Shown one piece after another: positions 9,711-19,583 of a stretch of DNA of 64,000 nt. The translations under genes were made by a program, and so were the position numbers. Below the pieces are notes generated by a model. That model saw only the letters and a list, made by a program, of their open reading frames with translations. It did no database searches and was not told the origin of the DNA. The DNA lies in NCBI RefSeq assembly GCF_020731415.2, contig NZ_CP088273.1, forward strand, positions 1,989,001 to 2,053,000, read 5' to 3'. This stretch comes from Phyllobacterium sp. T1293 (GTDB taxonomy: Bacteria > Pseudomonadota > Alphaproteobacteria > Rhizobiales > Rhizobiaceae). Position 1 is the stretch's first letter; each line of letters begins with the position of its first letter.

Positions 9711-10451
9711 TTGCGCAAATTATTCATCCGTCTGGCACTTGCGATCGTCGTTCTTTTCATTTTTCCCTCGCTCGTTGCTATCGGCTGGTGGATGACACAG
9801 CCCCATGATGATAATTGGCGTGTGGCGGACTGGAGTTCCAGCGGGGTGCTGCCTGCCAAGCCAATGGTTGATGATGCAGCCATCTACGTTCTTGCCGCCC
9901 GCACTGGCGGACTAAAAGGTTCCTTGTCTCTGCATTCATGGCTTGTGTTGAAAAAGCCGGGAGCGGCCTCCTATGATCGTTATGATGTTGTTGGGTGGGG
10001 AACACCTGTTCGCAAGAATGCTTATGATTATGATGGGCGCTGGTACTCGAACACACCTGTCATTGTGGGCGAAATCCACGGCGAACGGGCGGCGGCTCTG
10101 ATACCTCATATCGAGAAAACGATTGATACTTATCCTTATGCGAAACCTGGAAACTATGTGATTTGGCCCGGTCCCAATTCAAACAGCTTCGTTGCGCATG
10201 TCCTGCGCGCCAATCCGCAAACAGGAATGATGTTGCCCTCCAACGCCGTCGGCCGCGACTTTCCAACCGAGGGACGGCTGCTGTCCATCGACGATGACTG
10301 GAAAAACCTGCGCCTGAGCCTCTTTGGGTATCTCGGTGTTGCGGCGGGCACCAGCAGCGGATTCGAGATTCAATTCATGGGCTTGGTCGCAGGATTTGAT
10401 ATCCGGAATCCGGGTCTTAAAGTGCCGGGCTTCGGCACTCTCAGCCTCTAG
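9711..10451 (+). CDS. DUF3750 family membrane-anchored protein
   Basis: The product starts at TTG 9711 after a GGAGAAA ribosome binding site and is 246 residues long. Residues 1-28 form one hydrophobic anchor (LFIRLALAIVVLFIFPSLVA). The rest has DUF3750 features: SLSLHSWLVLK, the WPGPNSNSFV motif and GREFP-like and LGVAAGTSSGFE segments near the end. The WPGPNSN motif resembles a Cys-less NlpC/P60-like or papain-like scaffold, but the family has no known function. It probably faces the periplasm. Its stop overlaps the end of the convergent methyltransferase remnant by four bases. Confidence 0.78.
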   Translation: MRKLFIRLALAIVVLFIFPSLVAIGWWMTQPHDDNWRVADWSSSGVLPAKPMVDDAAIYVLAARTGGLKGSLSLHSWLVLKKPGAASYDRYDVVGWGTPVRKNAYDYDGRWYSNTPVIVGEIHGERAAALIPHIEKTIDTYPYAKPGNYVIWPGPNSNSFVAHVLRANPQTGMMLPSNAVGRDFPTEGRLLSIDDDWKNLRLSLFGYLGVAAGTSSGFEIQFMGLVAGFDIRNPGLKVPGFGTLSL

Positions 10452-11150
10452 GCCGCTGGCTTTTCCCATTCCATGATCAGGAAATAGGGCACGCGGCGGT
10501 AGCGGTCGGCTTTATCAGGATCACCGCCATACGGGGCGGGTTCGGCAAAGTGACGCAGGGTGAGGCCTTGGCTGAGCAACAGTGACATATAGGTGCTCAA
10601 GGGGCGGTGCCAATTCTGGATGCGAATGCCGCGCCATTCCACCCAGTCGACGCGCTCTTCCAGATAATGATCGACATAGAAGCGCGGGTCGCCATTGATA
10701 TCCGGCTGCCAACCAGCGGGTTGTCCCGCCGTGTTGAAGCTGTTGAGATTGGCAATCAAAAGGGTACCGCCCGGCGCGAGCACGCGGGTCATTTCGGCAA
10801 TGGCTTTGCGCAGATAGGGAATGTCGATAAGGCTGAGATAGCTTACGACCAGATCGAAGGAGGCATCGGGAAATTCCAGCGCCTCCGCATAGCCGAAGCG
10901 ATAGTCCCCCTCCGGGTCTCGGGCCAGTGCCTGTTCCAGCAGTTCCTCGGTGGGGTCAATGCCTGTTGATTTAATCCCTAGGTCTTTGAGGATGCGGCAG
11001 AGAACAGCCGACATCAAGGGCGTTTTTAAAGCCGCGATCGCTGATGCGTTCCAGCATGGGCCGGTCGAGGACATAGACACGGCCATAATCGCCATCATCA
11101 GCCTGTTCGGCGATCCAGGCGGAAGCGGATTCTTTCCATCCGTTCGACAT
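10448..11150 (-). pseudogene. SAM-dependent methyltransferase, frameshifted in motif I
   Basis: Two adjoining frames together make one class I methyltransferase. The first (from ATG 11150) gives MSNGWKESASAWIAEQ and runs to NALDVGC, then reads into unrelated residues. The second resumes at CRILKDLGIKSTGIDPTEELLEQA and continues with FPDASFDLVVSYLSLIDIP, MTRVLAPGGTLLIANLN to the natural stop. The junction is near 11000-11010: only four bases separate the TGT of DVGC from the TGC of CRIL, where the family has about five codons (Gly-x-Gly-x-F). So the S-adenosylmethionine binding glycine loop is lost and the frame shifts. A net loss equal to 2 mod 3, about 11 bases, fits. Either a real inactivation or an assembly error in GC-rich DNA. 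Confidence 0.78.
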
Positions 11151-11216
11151 GACGTTCCCCTCTGCCGGAGAAAGATGATTCAATTCATGGATTTATGATG
11201 TGCTTTTGAAACAAAG

Positions 11217-11241
11217 AATCCGGGACTTCAAGTCCCGGATT
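11217..11241 (-). terminator. Rho-independent terminator after the thiolase gene
   Basis: A 10-bp perfect stem AATCCGGGAC/GTCCCGGATT with loop TTCAA, starting about 25 bases beyond the thiolase stop. Read on the minus strand it is followed by CTTTGTTTC, a modest T-rich tail. Confidence 0.65.
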
Positions 11242-11265
11242 GAAAACGGCTACTAAGGCTAATGC

Positions 11266-12432
11266 CTATTTGATGCGTTCGAGGATCGACACATAGTTGG
11301 CAACCGCAGCGCCGCCCATGTTGAAGATACCGGCAAGCTTGGCATCCGGCACCTGAATGCCACCCGCTTCACCTGTCAGCTGCATGGATGAGAGCACATG
11401 CATGGAAACGCCGCTGGCGCCGATGGGGTGGCCCTTGGCTTTCAGACCGCCGGATGGATTAACAGGCAGACGCCCACCCATGGCTGTCTGGCCTTCAAGT
11501 GCAACCTTGGCACCCTCACCCGGCTTGGCCAGGCCCATCGCCTCATACTCAATGAGTTCGGCAATGGTGAAGCAGTCATGGGTTTCGACAAAGGACAGAT
11601 CGTCAATCGTCACACCCGCCTGATCCAGCGCACGCTTCCAGCCTTCGGAGCAGCCTTCAAACAAAAGGATGTCGCGCTTGGAGATGGGCAGGAAATCCTG
11701 CACATGTTGCGCAGCGCGGAATGCAACAGCGCGCTTCATCTTCAACGCAGTCTGTGTATCAGTCAGCACCAGCGCCGCCGCACCATCAGAGACGAGCGAG
11801 CAATCCGTGCGTTTCAGCGGTCCGGCAACGAAGGGGTTCTTTTCGCTTTCCTGACGGCAGAATTCATAGCCCAGATCCTTGCGCATCTGTGCATAGGGGT
11901 TGTTGACGCCGTTCTTGTGGTTTTTGGCGGCAATCGTCGCCAGCGCATCGGACTGGTCGCCATATTTCTGGAAATAGGCCGCCGCAATCTGTCCGAACAC
12001 ACCGGCAAAACCAGCAGGAATATCGCCCTCTTCCGGCAGGTAGGAGGCTTTGAGCAGGTTCTTGCCGATCTCGGGTCCGGGGGTCGATGTCATCTTCTCG
12101 ACACCCACGACCAGTACAACCCTCGCAGCACCGGCGCGAATGGTCTTGATACCCTGATGCACAGCCGCCGAACCGGTAGCGCAGGCATTTTCCACCCGTG
12201 TGGCGGGCTTGAAGCGGAAGGCATCACTGGCCTGCAGCACGAGGCTGGCGGTGAAATCCTGCGGCGAGAACCCGGCATTGAAATGACCCAGCACAATCTC
12301 GTCCACATCCTGCGGGCCGATACCCGCATGATCAAGCGCAGCAACCGCCGCCTTGACGATCAGACTTTCGACGCTCTCACCTTCCAGTTTTCCGAAAGGC
12401 AGATGCGACCATCCAACGATACAGGCTGTCAT
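11266..12432 (-). CDS. Thiolase family acetyl-CoA acetyltransferase
   Basis: A 388-residue thiolase-fold protein. Visible landmarks are the nucleophile region ENACATGSAAVHQG (Cys near residue 88), the loop VETHDCFTIAE, and the C-terminal NPSGGLKAKGHPIGASG with the catalytic His and an FNMGGAAVANY ending. The sequence pattern (ETHDCF, no usual second catalytic CxG in the last motif) is that of the SCP2/lipid-transfer-like thiolases often annotated as acetyl-CoA acetyltransferase; whether it makes or cleaves a 3-ketoacyl-CoA is uncertain. The ATG at 12432 follows GGAGGAATGAC, a strong ribosome binding site. Upstream lies a repeat element and the bet operon on the other strand. Confidence 0.85.
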   Translation of the reverse strand: MTACIVGWSHLPFGKLEGESVESLIVKAAVAALDHAGIGPQDVDEIVLGHFNAGFSPQDFTASLVLQASDAFRFKPATRVENACATGSAAVHQGIKTIRAGAARVVLVVGVEKMTSTPGPEIGKNLLKASYLPEEGDIPAGFAGVFGQIAAAYFQKYGDQSDALATIAAKNHKNGVNNPYAQMRKDLGYEFCRQESEKNPFVAGPLKRTDCSLVSDGAAALVLTDTQTALKMKRAVAFRAAQHVQDFLPISKRDILLFEGCSEGWKRALDQAGVTIDDLSFVETHDCFTIAELIEYEAMGLAKPGEGAKVALEGQTAMGGRLPVNPSGGLKAKGHPIGASGVSMHVLSSMQLTGEAGGIQVPDAKLAGIFNMGGAAVANYVSILERIK

Positions 12433-12606
12433 GTCATTCCTCCAAAATGTCATTCTTGTTGAGGTAAGCATGAACCCGCCACGCTTCAAGGTAAAGGGGT
12501 TTGTTGCAGTGCAATACCGAGATGGTGTGCTTGGCAATTATCGTGCTGGTGGGGAGGGTGTGGAGAGTCATTTATTGCTTTGTCAGCTTTGTAGCTGGTG
12601 GGATGA

Positions 12607-12768
12607 ACGTGGTTCGTGGTTCGACAAGCTCACCATGAGGGAGAGTGGGGATGCAAGCATAGTCGCAGAGATCGCAGATTACTAAGGTAGGATACCAACC
12701 AGGCAGACCTTGGCACCCTGCACCCATCCCTCTCCCTCATGGTGAGCTTGTCGAACCACGAACCACGC
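12607..12768. repeat. Family A palindromic repeat, copy 1
   Basis: The left arm carries two GTGGTTC heptamers and then GACAAGCTCACCATGAGGGA; the right arm is its reverse complement, ending CGAACCACGAACCACG. The inner part (GGATGCAAG..TAGTCGCAGAG..GCAGAT) is shared with other copies in this window. It lies in the 428-base gap between the divergent thiolase and betI genes; the rest of that gap holds only the betI promoter region. Confidence 0.85.
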
Positions 12769-12808
12769 AGCGGCGGTGTTCACCCCCCTACCACCACAAA
12801 CTTTTTTA

Positions 12809-12828
12809 TTGATTGATCAGTCAATCAA
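12809..12828. promoter_or_regulatory. betI: Probable BetI operator
   Basis: TTGATTGA, four bases TCAG, TCAATCAA: an 8-bp perfect inverted repeat 33 bases before the betI start. TetR-family BetI proteins bind palindromes of similar TTGA..TCAA character over the bet promoter and release in the presence of choline, so this is the expected autoregulatory site for the whole betI-betC-betA-betB operon. Confidence 0.7.
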
Positions 12829-12860
12829 GAATAATATTTTCTCCGAACGAGGTAATCCAC

Positions 12861-13454
12861 ATGCCCAAAGTCGGAATGGAACCACTGCGCAAGCGGGAGT
12901 TGATTGATGCGGCTATCCGCACGATTGGCCAGCGCGGCTCGCTTGACGTGACAGTTGCGGAAATCGCCCATGAAGCGGGTGTTTCGCCGGCGCTGGCGCA
13001 TCATTATTTCGGCGGAAAGGAACAGCTGATCCTCGCCACCATGCGGCATCTGCTGAAGGAACTCGGACAGGATTTGCTCACGGCGCTGGCGACGGCGCAC
13101 ACACCAGCCCAGCGCATTGCGGCGATCATTGCGGTGAACTTTTCCGCCTCGCAATTTGCGCCGCAGACTGTTGCCGCATGGCTGGCCTTTTACGTCCACG
13201 CCCAGCAATCGGATGAAACCCGCCGTCTGCTGCGCGTCTATGCGCGGCGGATGCATTCGAACCTTGCCCATGCGCTCAAAGCGATGACCGATCGCGCCAC
13301 CGCATTGCAGATTGCCGAGGGCACCGGCGCGATGATTGACGGACTCTATATCCGCCATGCGCTGCGCAATGGCGCGCCTGAGGCAGCCTCGGCAATTGCG
13401 CTTGTGGAAGATTATGTGACGACGAAACTTGCCGCTGCCGGAGCCACCCAATGA
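12861..13454 (+). CDS. betI: Transcriptional repressor BetI (TetR family)
   Basis: The 197-residue protein begins [18 protein letters not shown], the well conserved BetI N-terminus, followed by the HTH ([21 protein letters not shown]) and a ligand domain with [12 protein letters not shown]. BetI is the choline-sensing repressor of glycine betaine synthesis genes. The start at 12861 follows ACGAGGTAATCC; the upstream ATG at 12813 lies within the operator and would add non-family residues. It ends in ATGA overlap with betC, so it heads the operon. The palindrome at 12809-12828 is its likely binding site. Confidence 0.93.
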   Translation: MPKVGMEPLRKRELIDAAIRTIGQRGSLDVTVAEIAHEAGVSPALAHHYFGGKEQLILATMRHLLKELGQDLLTALATAHTPAQRIAAIIAVNFSASQFAPQTVAAWLAFYVHAQQSDETRRLLRVYARRMHSNLAHALKAMTDRATALQIAEGTGAMIDGLYIRHALRNGAPEAASAIALVEDYVTTKLAAAGATQ

Positions 13455-14974
13455 CAAGGCCGAATATTCTTATCCTGATGGTCGATCAGCTGAACGGGAC
13501 ATTGTTCCCGGATGGTCCTGCTGATTTCATCCATGCTCCGCATCTGCGTGCCCTTGCCGACCGTTCAGCCCGCTTTGCCAATACCTATACGGCCTCGCCG
13601 CTTTGTGCCCCTGCCCGCGCGTCGTTCATGTCTGGGCAACTGCCATCGCGTACCCGCGTCTATGACAATGCCGCCGAATTTGCCTCTGACATTCCAACCT
13701 ATGCGCACCATCTGCGCCGGACGGGCTATTATACCGGTCTATCCGGCAAGATGCATTTTGTCGGGCCGGACCAGTTGCACGGCTTTGAGGAACGGCTGAC
13801 CACCGACATCTACCCCGCCGATTTCGGCTGGACCCCTGACTATCGCAAGCCGGGTGAGCGGATCGACTGGTGGTATCACAATCTCGGCTCTGTCACCGGT
13901 GCGGGTGTTGCCGAAACCAGCAACCAGATGGAATATGATGACGAGGTGGCGTTTCATGCCACGCAAAAGCTTTATCAGCTGTCGCGCACGTCAGACGATG
14001 CGGCGCGGCGCCCGTGGTGCCTGACCGTCTCCTTCACTCATCCACATGACCCCTATGTGGCCCGGCGCAAATATTGGGATCTTTATGAGAATTCCCCGGC
14101 GCTGGAACCGGATGTTCCTCCCATTGCCTATGAGGCGCAGGACCCGCATTCACAGCGGTTGATGCAGGCCTGTGACTACACCAAGTTCGACATTACACCC
14201 GATAATGTGCGCAAGGCGCGTCAGGGCTACCTCGCCAATATTTCCTATGTGGATGACAAGGTGGGCGAGATACTGGACGTGCTGCGGGCAACGCGGATGC
14301 TCGACAACACCATCATCGTGTTCACATCTGATCATGGCGATATGCTCGGCGAGCGTGGCCTGTGGTTCAAGATGAACTTCTTTGAAGGCTCCGCGCGCGT
14401 ACCGCTGATGATCGCGGGTCATGGCATCAAGCCGCAACGGATCAGCCAGCCGGTCTCAACGCTCGACATCAACCCGACACTGGCGGCGCTGGCTGGCATC
14501 GATATCGCCGCCGTCAAACCTTGGACCGATGGCGAGGATTTGAGCAGTGTTATCGCGGGCGGCAAACGGCAGGGCCCGGTGCTGATGGAATATGCGGCTG
14601 AAGGTTCCAACGCCCCGCTCGTCTGCATTCGCGATGGCCAATACAAGTTCGTGCATTGCGAGATCGATCCGCCGCAACTGTTTGATCTTGAATCAGATCC
14701 GCAGGAGTTGTCCAACCTTGCCGGTGATCCTGCCCATGCGAAACTGCTTGCCCAGTTTCAGACGGCGGCCAGAGCGCGCTGGGACATGGCGGCTTATGAT
14801 GCGGCAGTGCGTGAAAGTCAGGCGCGGCGCTGGGTTGTCTATGAGGCACTGCGCAATGGCTCCTATTATCCGTGGGATTACCAGCCGCTGCAAAAGGCCT
14901 CCGAGCGCTACATGCGCAATCACATGGATCTGAATGTTCTGGAAGAAAACGCGCGCTTTCCGCGCGGCGAATAG
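13451..14974 (+). CDS. betC: Choline-sulfatase
   Basis: A 507-residue sulfatase. The N-terminus [14 protein letters not shown] is the metal-binding start of the alkaline phosphatase fold, and C52-A-P-A-R is the formylglycine site (C-x-P-x-R type) where Cys is oxidised to the catalytic aldehyde. Further on [15 protein letters not shown] supplies metal and substrate residues. The C-terminal tail rich in Arg/Tyr ([19 protein letters not shown]) is typical of BetC rather than other sulfatases. It hydrolyses choline-O-sulfate to choline and sulfate in the cytoplasm. The stop is followed at 10 bases by betA. Sulfate release fits osmoprotectant recycling as known in Sinorhizobium meliloti. Confidence 0.94.
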   Translation: MTRPNILILMVDQLNGTLFPDGPADFIHAPHLRALADRSARFANTYTASPLCAPARASFMSGQLPSRTRVYDNAAEFASDIPTYAHHLRRTGYYTGLSGKMHFVGPDQLHGFEERLTTDIYPADFGWTPDYRKPGERIDWWYHNLGSVTGAGVAETSNQMEYDDEVAFHATQKLYQLSRTSDDAARRPWCLTVSFTHPHDPYVARRKYWDLYENSPALEPDVPPIAYEAQDPHSQRLMQACDYTKFDITPDNVRKARQGYLANISYVDDKVGEILDVLRATRMLDNTIIVFTSDHGDMLGERGLWFKMNFFEGSARVPLMIAGHGIKPQRISQPVSTLDINPTLAALAGIDIAAVKPWTDGEDLSSVIAGGKRQGPVLMEYAAEGSNAPLVCIRDGQYKFVHCEIDPPQLFDLESDPQELSNLAGDPAHAKLLAQFQTAARARWDMAAYDAAVRESQARRWVVYEALRNGSYYPWDYQPLQKASERYMRNHMDLNVLEENARFPRGE

Positions 14975-14983
14975 GTGAGAGCT

Positions 14984-16633
14984 ATGGAAGCAGATTTCGT
15001 CATCATCGGTTCCGGTTCAGCCGGATCGGCCATGGCCTACCGCCTGTCGGAGGATGGCAAGCATTCGGTTATCGTCATCGAGTTTGGCGGCACGGATATC
15101 GGGCCGTTCATCCAGATGCCAGCGGCTTTATCCTTCCCGATGAACATGAGCACCTATGATTGGGGGTTTTCCTCCGAGCCGGAGCCGCATTTGGGCGGGC
15201 GCACGCTGGTAACGCCGCGCGGCAAGGTCATCGGTGGCTCTTCCTCCATCAACGGCATGGTCTATGTGCGTGGTCACGCGCATGACTTTGATCATTGGGC
15301 CGAGAGCGGCGCCACGGGCTGGTCCTATGCGGATGTGCTGCCCTATTTCAAGCGCATGGAACATTCCCATGGCGGCGAAGCCGGATGGCGCGGCACCAAT
15401 GGCCCGATGCATGTGCAGCGCGGGCGGCGGGACAATCCCCTTTTCCATGCCTTTGTCGATGCGGGTAGAGAGGCCGGTTTCGAAGTTACCGAGGACTATA
15501 ATGGGGCCAAGCAGGAAGGCTTCGGCGCCATGGAGCAGACCATCCACAATGGCCGCCGCTGGTCCACCGCCAACGCCTATATGCGCCCGGCGCTCAAACG
15601 CAGAAATGTTAACCTCGTCAATGGCTTTGCGCAGCGTGTGGTCATCGAGAATCAACGGGCAACCGGCGTTGAAATCACCCGGCGCGGCAAGACCGAGATC
15701 ATCCGCGCCCGCCGTGAAGTGATCATTGCGGCCTCGTCGATCAACTCGCCAAAGCTGTTGATGTTATCAGGGATTGGCCCCGCCAAGCACCTGAAGGAAC
15801 ATGGCATTGCCGTGGTCGCGGATCGAGCCGGTGTCGGCCAGAACCTGCAGGACCATATGGAAGTTTATATCCAGCAGGAGAGCCTCAAACCCATCACGCT
15901 CAACTCAAAGCTCGGGCTGTTTTCCAAGGCGCGGATCGGGGCGCAGTGGCTGTTCTTCAAAACGGGTGACGGCGCGACAAACCATTTTGAATCCGCCGCC
16001 TTTGTGCGCTCCAAGCCCGGTGTCGATTACCCTGATATTCAGTACCATTTTCTCCCCGCCGCCATTCGTTACGATGGCAAGGCGGCTGCGAAGGGGCACG
16101 GCTTTCAGGCCCATGTGGGGCCGATGCGGTCCAAATCGCGCGGCAGCGTTACGCTGCGTTCATCCGATCCGTTCGAGAAGCCGAAAATTCTTTTCAACTA
16201 TATGTCGCATCCCGATGACTGGACCGACTTCCGTCATGCGGTGCGCCTGACCCGCGAGATTTTCGGACAGGCGGCCCTGACGCCCTATCGTGGCCGGGAG
16301 ATTTCTCCGGGTGCGCATGTACAGTCGGATGAGGCGATTGACGATTTTCTGCGGGAACATGCGGAAAGCGCCTTCCACCCCTGCGGCACCTGCAAGATGG
16401 GTGCGGCTGATGATCCGATGGCGGTTGTCGATCCGCAATGCCGGGTGATTGGGGTCGAGGGTCTGCGGGTCGCCGATTCCTCCATCTTCCCGCGTGTGAC
16501 CAATGGCAATCTGAATGGCCCGTCCATCATGACCGGCGAAAAAGCATCCGATCATATTCTTGGCCGCAATCCCCTGCCGCGGTCCAATCAGGAACCATGG
16601 ATCAACCCGCGCTGGGAAGTGAGTGACCGGTGA
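14984..16633 (+). CDS. betA: Choline dehydrogenase
   Basis: The 549-residue flavoprotein of the GMC oxidoreductase family has the FAD-binding [19 protein letters not shown] at its N-terminus, the GMC signature 1 ([21 protein letters not shown]), and signature 2 ([17 protein letters not shown]). Near the C-terminus HPCGTCKMG carries the conserved catalytic His. It oxidises choline to betaine aldehyde, passing electrons to the membrane chain. ATG 14984 follows AGGTGAGAGC and fits the family; an in-frame GTG at 14975 is only three codons earlier. It lies between betC and betB, with a 20-bp-arm palindrome separating it from betB. Confidence 0.93.
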   Translation: MEADFVIIGSGSAGSAMAYRLSEDGKHSVIVIEFGGTDIGPFIQMPAALSFPMNMSTYDWGFSSEPEPHLGGRTLVTPRGKVIGGSSSINGMVYVRGHAHDFDHWAESGATGWSYADVLPYFKRMEHSHGGEAGWRGTNGPMHVQRGRRDNPLFHAFVDAGREAGFEVTEDYNGAKQEGFGAMEQTIHNGRRWSTANAYMRPALKRRNVNLVNGFAQRVVIENQRATGVEITRRGKTEIIRARREVIIAASSINSPKLLMLSGIGPAKHLKEHGIAVVADRAGVGQNLQDHMEVYIQQESLKPITLNSKLGLFSKARIGAQWLFFKTGDGATNHFESAAFVRSKPGVDYPDIQYHFLPAAIRYDGKAAAKGHGFQAHVGPMRSKSRGSVTLRSSDPFEKPKILFNYMSHPDDWTDFRHAVRLTREIFGQAALTPYRGREISPGAHVQSDEAIDDFLREHAESAFHPCGTCKMGAADDPMAVVDPQCRVIGVEGLRVADSSIFPRVTNGNLNGPSIMTGEKASDHILGRNPLPRSNQEPWINPRWEVSDR

Positions 16634-16645
16634 AAGAGTATAGAT

Positions 16646-16691
16646 GGCGCCGCCTTACCCTCCCCCAACGTGGGGAGGGTAAGGCGGCGCC
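16646..16691. repeat. Family C palindrome, short form, between betA and betB
   Basis: Two perfect 20-bp arms (16646-16665 and 16672-16691; the left arm opens GGCGCCGCCTTACCC) around a six-base centre. The ACCCTCCCC / GGGGAGGGT core is shared with the longer copies near 60.5 and 61.3 kb. In mRNA it would make a very stable hairpin in the middle of the bet operon, with no T tract after it. Confidence 0.85.
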
Positions 16692-16805
16692 TAGTACGCT
16701 TGCCTTCCGGTTCCCAAAAGGGAGATGTCTGGCGTCAACACTTGCGATAATTACCACCAGGATTGGTGAAATAAGCTATCGATGAATAAACCCAAGGAGA
16801 ACACC

Positions 16806-18269
16806 ATGCGCGCGCAGCCCAAGGCATCGCATTTTATCAATGGCCGCTTTGTTGAGGACAAGGCGGGCAAGCCGCTGGATGTCATCTATCCCGCAACCGG
16901 CGAGATCATTGCAAAACTGTTTGGTGCAACGCCTGCGCTGATCGAGCAGGCTGTGCAAGCCGCTGCGGCCGCGCAGCCCGCATGGGCAGCGCTGAAGCCG
17001 GTGGAGCGCGGGCGTATCCTGCGCCGTGCCGCTGATCTGTTGCGCGAACGCAATGCTGAAATCGCCGAACTTGAGACGCTCGACACGGGCAAGGCCATTC
17101 AGGAAACGCTGGTAGCTGATCCCGCTTCGGCCGCCGATGCGCTGGAGTTTTACGGCGGCATCATTGCCGGGTTCAATGGCGAGATGATCGAGCTTGGCGG
17201 CTCCTATGCCTATACCCGGCGCGAAGCCCTTGGTGTCTGCGTTGGTATCGGTGCATGGAATTATCCTATTCAGGGTGCGGGCTGGAAATCAGCTCCAGCG
17301 CTTGCCGCAGGCAATGCCATGATCTTCAAGCCTTCGGAAAACACCCCGCTTTCGGCGCTGGCGCTCGCCGAGATTTACAAGGAAGCTGGCCTCCCCGATG
17401 GCCTCTTCAACGTGCTACAGGGTTTTGGCGATGTCGGTTCGCAGCTTGTTGATCACCCGCTGGTGGCAAAGGTGTCACTGACCGGCTCGGTGCCAACGGG
17501 CAGAAAAGTGCTGGCGCAGGCCGGTTCGCACATGAAGCATGCAACGATGGAACTCGGCGGCAAATCCCCGCTGATCATTTTCGATGATGCGGATGTGGAA
17601 AATGCCGTGGGCGGCGCGCTGCTTGGCAATTTCTATTCGACGGGACAGGTCTGCTCGAACGGCACCCGCGTTTTTGTGCAGAAGGGTATCAAGGAAAAAT
17701 TCCTCGACCGGCTGGTGATCCGCACCAAGGCGATTCGGCTCGGCGATCCGCTCGATCCAGAAATCCATCTCGGACCGCTGATCAATACAGCCCAGCGCGA
17801 CAAGGTGGTTGCCTATATTGAAAAGGGTAAGGCCGAGGGTGCCACGCTGGCCTTTGGCGGCGGCGTTCCCAAAATGCAGGGCTTTGAGGCGGGCTGCTAT
17901 GTGGAGCCGACGATTTTCACCGGTGTGACCGACGCAATGACCATTGCGCAGGAAGAAATCTTTGGCCCTGTCATGGCGGTTCTTGATTTCAACGACGAGG
18001 ACGAAGTGGTTGCCCGCGCCAATGACACGGAATTCGGTCTGTCAGCCGGTGTGTTCACCAAGGACCTATCCCGTGCCCACCGCGTCATCAGCCAATTGAA
18101 GGCCGGAACCTGCTGGATCAACACCTATAATCTGGCACCCGTGGAAATGCCGTTTGGTGGCTTCAAACAATCGGGCGTTGGGCGTGAAAACGGTCTGGCG
18201 GCGCTTTATCACTACAGCCAGATCAAATCCGTCTATGTGGAGACGGGCAAGGTCGAAAGCCCCTACTGA
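16806..18269 (+). CDS. betB: Betaine aldehyde dehydrogenase
   Basis: The 487-residue protein has the aldehyde dehydrogenase architecture: NAD-binding region ([32 protein letters not shown]), general-base glutamate E249 in MELGGKSP and the catalytic C283 in GQVCSNGTR. The last segment [25 protein letters not shown] is characteristic of BetB. It oxidises betaine aldehyde to the compatible solute glycine betaine. ATG 16806 follows AAGGAG; the earlier ATG at 16782 is less likely. In S. meliloti the order is betI-C-B-A; here betA precedes betB and they are 172 bases apart with a palindrome between. Confidence 0.94.
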   Translation: MRAQPKASHFINGRFVEDKAGKPLDVIYPATGEIIAKLFGATPALIEQAVQAAAAAQPAWAALKPVERGRILRRAADLLRERNAEIAELETLDTGKAIQETLVADPASAADALEFYGGIIAGFNGEMIELGGSYAYTRREALGVCVGIGAWNYPIQGAGWKSAPALAAGNAMIFKPSENTPLSALALAEIYKEAGLPDGLFNVLQGFGDVGSQLVDHPLVAKVSLTGSVPTGRKVLAQAGSHMKHATMELGGKSPLIIFDDADVENAVGGALLGNFYSTGQVCSNGTRVFVQKGIKEKFLDRLVIRTKAIRLGDPLDPEIHLGPLINTAQRDKVVAYIEKGKAEGATLAFGGGVPKMQGFEAGCYVEPTIFTGVTDAMTIAQEEIFGPVMAVLDFNDEDEVVARANDTEFGLSAGVFTKDLSRAHRVISQLKAGTCWINTYNLAPVEMPFGGFKQSGVGRENGLAALYHYSQIKSVYVETGKVESPY

Positions 18270-18274
18270 AAAAC

Positions 18275-18300
18275 GAAAGGCGGGGCATGCCCCGCCTTTC
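18275..18300. terminator. Bidirectional rho-independent terminator
   Basis: GAAAGGCGGGG, CATG, CCCCGCCTTTC: an 11-bp perfect stem five bases after betB and just before the convergent hydrolase stop. A-rich on one side and TTTC on the other let it serve both directions. Confidence 0.85.
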
Positions 18301-18302
18301 AA

Positions 18303-19496
18303 TCAGTTGCCGTAAATGGCGTCGCGCACCCCATCGGGGAATGCGCCAATCATGCCCGCATAAGCCGTATTGGTCAGCGCGACGACGGTCAGCTTGCGTA
18401 TGGGATCGACAAACCATGACTGACCATAGACCCCGCCCCACCTCCATGTTCCTGCCGATTGCGGTGAGCCTGCCGCTGCCGGGTCTTTCACGATAGAAAA
18501 CCCAAGGCTGAAACCCGTGCCTGGAGGTGCGACATCCAGAACAAGATCGCCAATCTGGCTGTTTTCCAGAAGTTTCAGACTGTCGGCCTTGAGCAGAGGC
18601 GAGCCACCATTCCTCAGCGCTTCAAGGAAGCTGATATAATCATCGGCGGTTCCGGCCATGCCGGCCCCGCCTGACGCATAGGATGCGGGATCAAATATCC
18701 GGTCCGGTGCAAAACTCACATCGCCATCGATGAACGGCACACTATGGGCTTTGCCCATGCGCACAGGTGGTTCGCCATCGCCATAGGCCACGGCCAGTCT
18801 TGCCCGGTCGGTAACGGTAAATCCGGTGTCATCCATGCCGAGCTTGCCGGTGACATTTTCCTTCACCAGTTCCGGCAGGGATTTGCCCGTTGCCTTGGCC
18901 AGAACTGCGCCCAGCACATCAAGGCCCACCGAATAGCCCCATGCGGCGCCGGGTTCATGGGACAGGGGCACACTGACAATACGCCGGAGATTTTCCTCGA
19001 TGGAAAGACCCGGCTGATCGAGACCATCGGAAACACCAGCTTTCAGATAGGGGCCGTCGGCGGGCTGGAGAAAGCCATAGGTCAGACCAGATGTATGGCT
19101 CATCAGCTGGCGGATCGTGATGACTGCTTCCCGGCCATCGGCTGTCTTTGGGCGGAAATCCGGAAGATAAGTCGTAACAGGATCATCCAGTCTCAGCTTG
19201 CCCTCTTCCACCAATCGCAGGGCCGTGACGGCGACAATCGGCTTGGTCAGCGAGGCAACGCGGAAAATCGCATCTTCCCTGATAGGGGCCTTTGCCTCGC
19301 GATCAGCAAAACCGGCAGCGCGGCGATAGACGATTTTGCCATCTTCGGCCACCAGAATGACCGTGCCTACAATGGTCTGGTCGGCAATGGCCTCATCAAT
19401 CACCTTGTCGAGGCGGCCTTTGAAACTGGCCTCAACGGCCAGCGTCGGTGCGATCGGAGAAAGTGTTGTCAGGGAGGCGGCAACTGGTATGTTCAT
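18303..19496 (-). CDS. Serine hydrolase, beta-lactamase class C / esterase-like
   Basis: The 397-residue product belongs to the beta-lactamase-related hydrolases (Pfam Beta-lactamase). The nucleophile motif S82-L-T-K85 sits in FRVASLTKPIVAVTALRL, and a second-motif Tyr lies in WGYSVGLDVLGAV. LMSHTSGL is another family marker. There is no convincing signal peptide, so it is probably cytosolic, like EstB-type esterases, rather than a periplasmic penicillinase. It diverges from a TetR regulator with two copies of the same operator in the 85-base gap, so that regulator probably controls it. Confidence 0.82.
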   Translation of the reverse strand: MNIPVAASLTTLSPIAPTLAVEASFKGRLDKVIDEAIADQTIVGTVILVAEDGKIVYRRAAGFADREAKAPIREDAIFRVASLTKPIVAVTALRLVEEGKLRLDDPVTTYLPDFRPKTADGREAVITIRQLMSHTSGLTYGFLQPADGPYLKAGVSDGLDQPGLSIEENLRRIVSVPLSHEPGAAWGYSVGLDVLGAVLAKATGKSLPELVKENVTGKLGMDDTGFTVTDRARLAVAYGDGEPPVRMGKAHSVPFIDGDVSFAPDRIFDPASYASGGAGMAGTADDYISFLEALRNGGSPLLKADSLKLLENSQIGDLVLDVAPPGTGFSLGFSIVKDPAAAGSPQSAGTWRWGGVYGQSWFVDPIRKLTVVALTNTAYAGMIGAFPDGVRDAIYGN

Positions 19497-19513
19497 AGGC
19501 CTGTTCCTTTTTC

Positions 19514-19527
19514 ATAGTGGTCACTAT
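19514..19527. promoter_or_regulatory. Operator copy 1 for the divergent TetR regulator
   Basis: ATAGTG GT CACTAT, a 6-bp-arm inverted repeat, lies 18 bases before the serine hydrolase start. The same 12-base core TAGTGGTCACTA recurs at 19571-19582. Confidence 0.72.
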
Positions 19528-19569
19528 ATAAAAGAACTAACACGCGCTTCCTTTCTGTCAACTAATTTA

Positions 19570-19583
19570 TTAGTGGTCACTAT
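19570..19583. promoter_or_regulatory. Operator copy 2, overlapping the TetR start codon
   Basis: TTAGTGGTCACTAT repeats the core of the site at 19514. Its last bases overlap the ATG at 19582, so binding would block both transcription and leaderless initiation. The 56-bp centre spacing is close to five or so helical turns, allowing cooperative binding. Confidence 0.7.

Noticed and set aside
11398..12462. A 354-codon frame on the plus strand opposite the thiolase
   Set aside because: Antisense of a well supported thiolase gene, with no protein family resemblance and no ribosome binding site.
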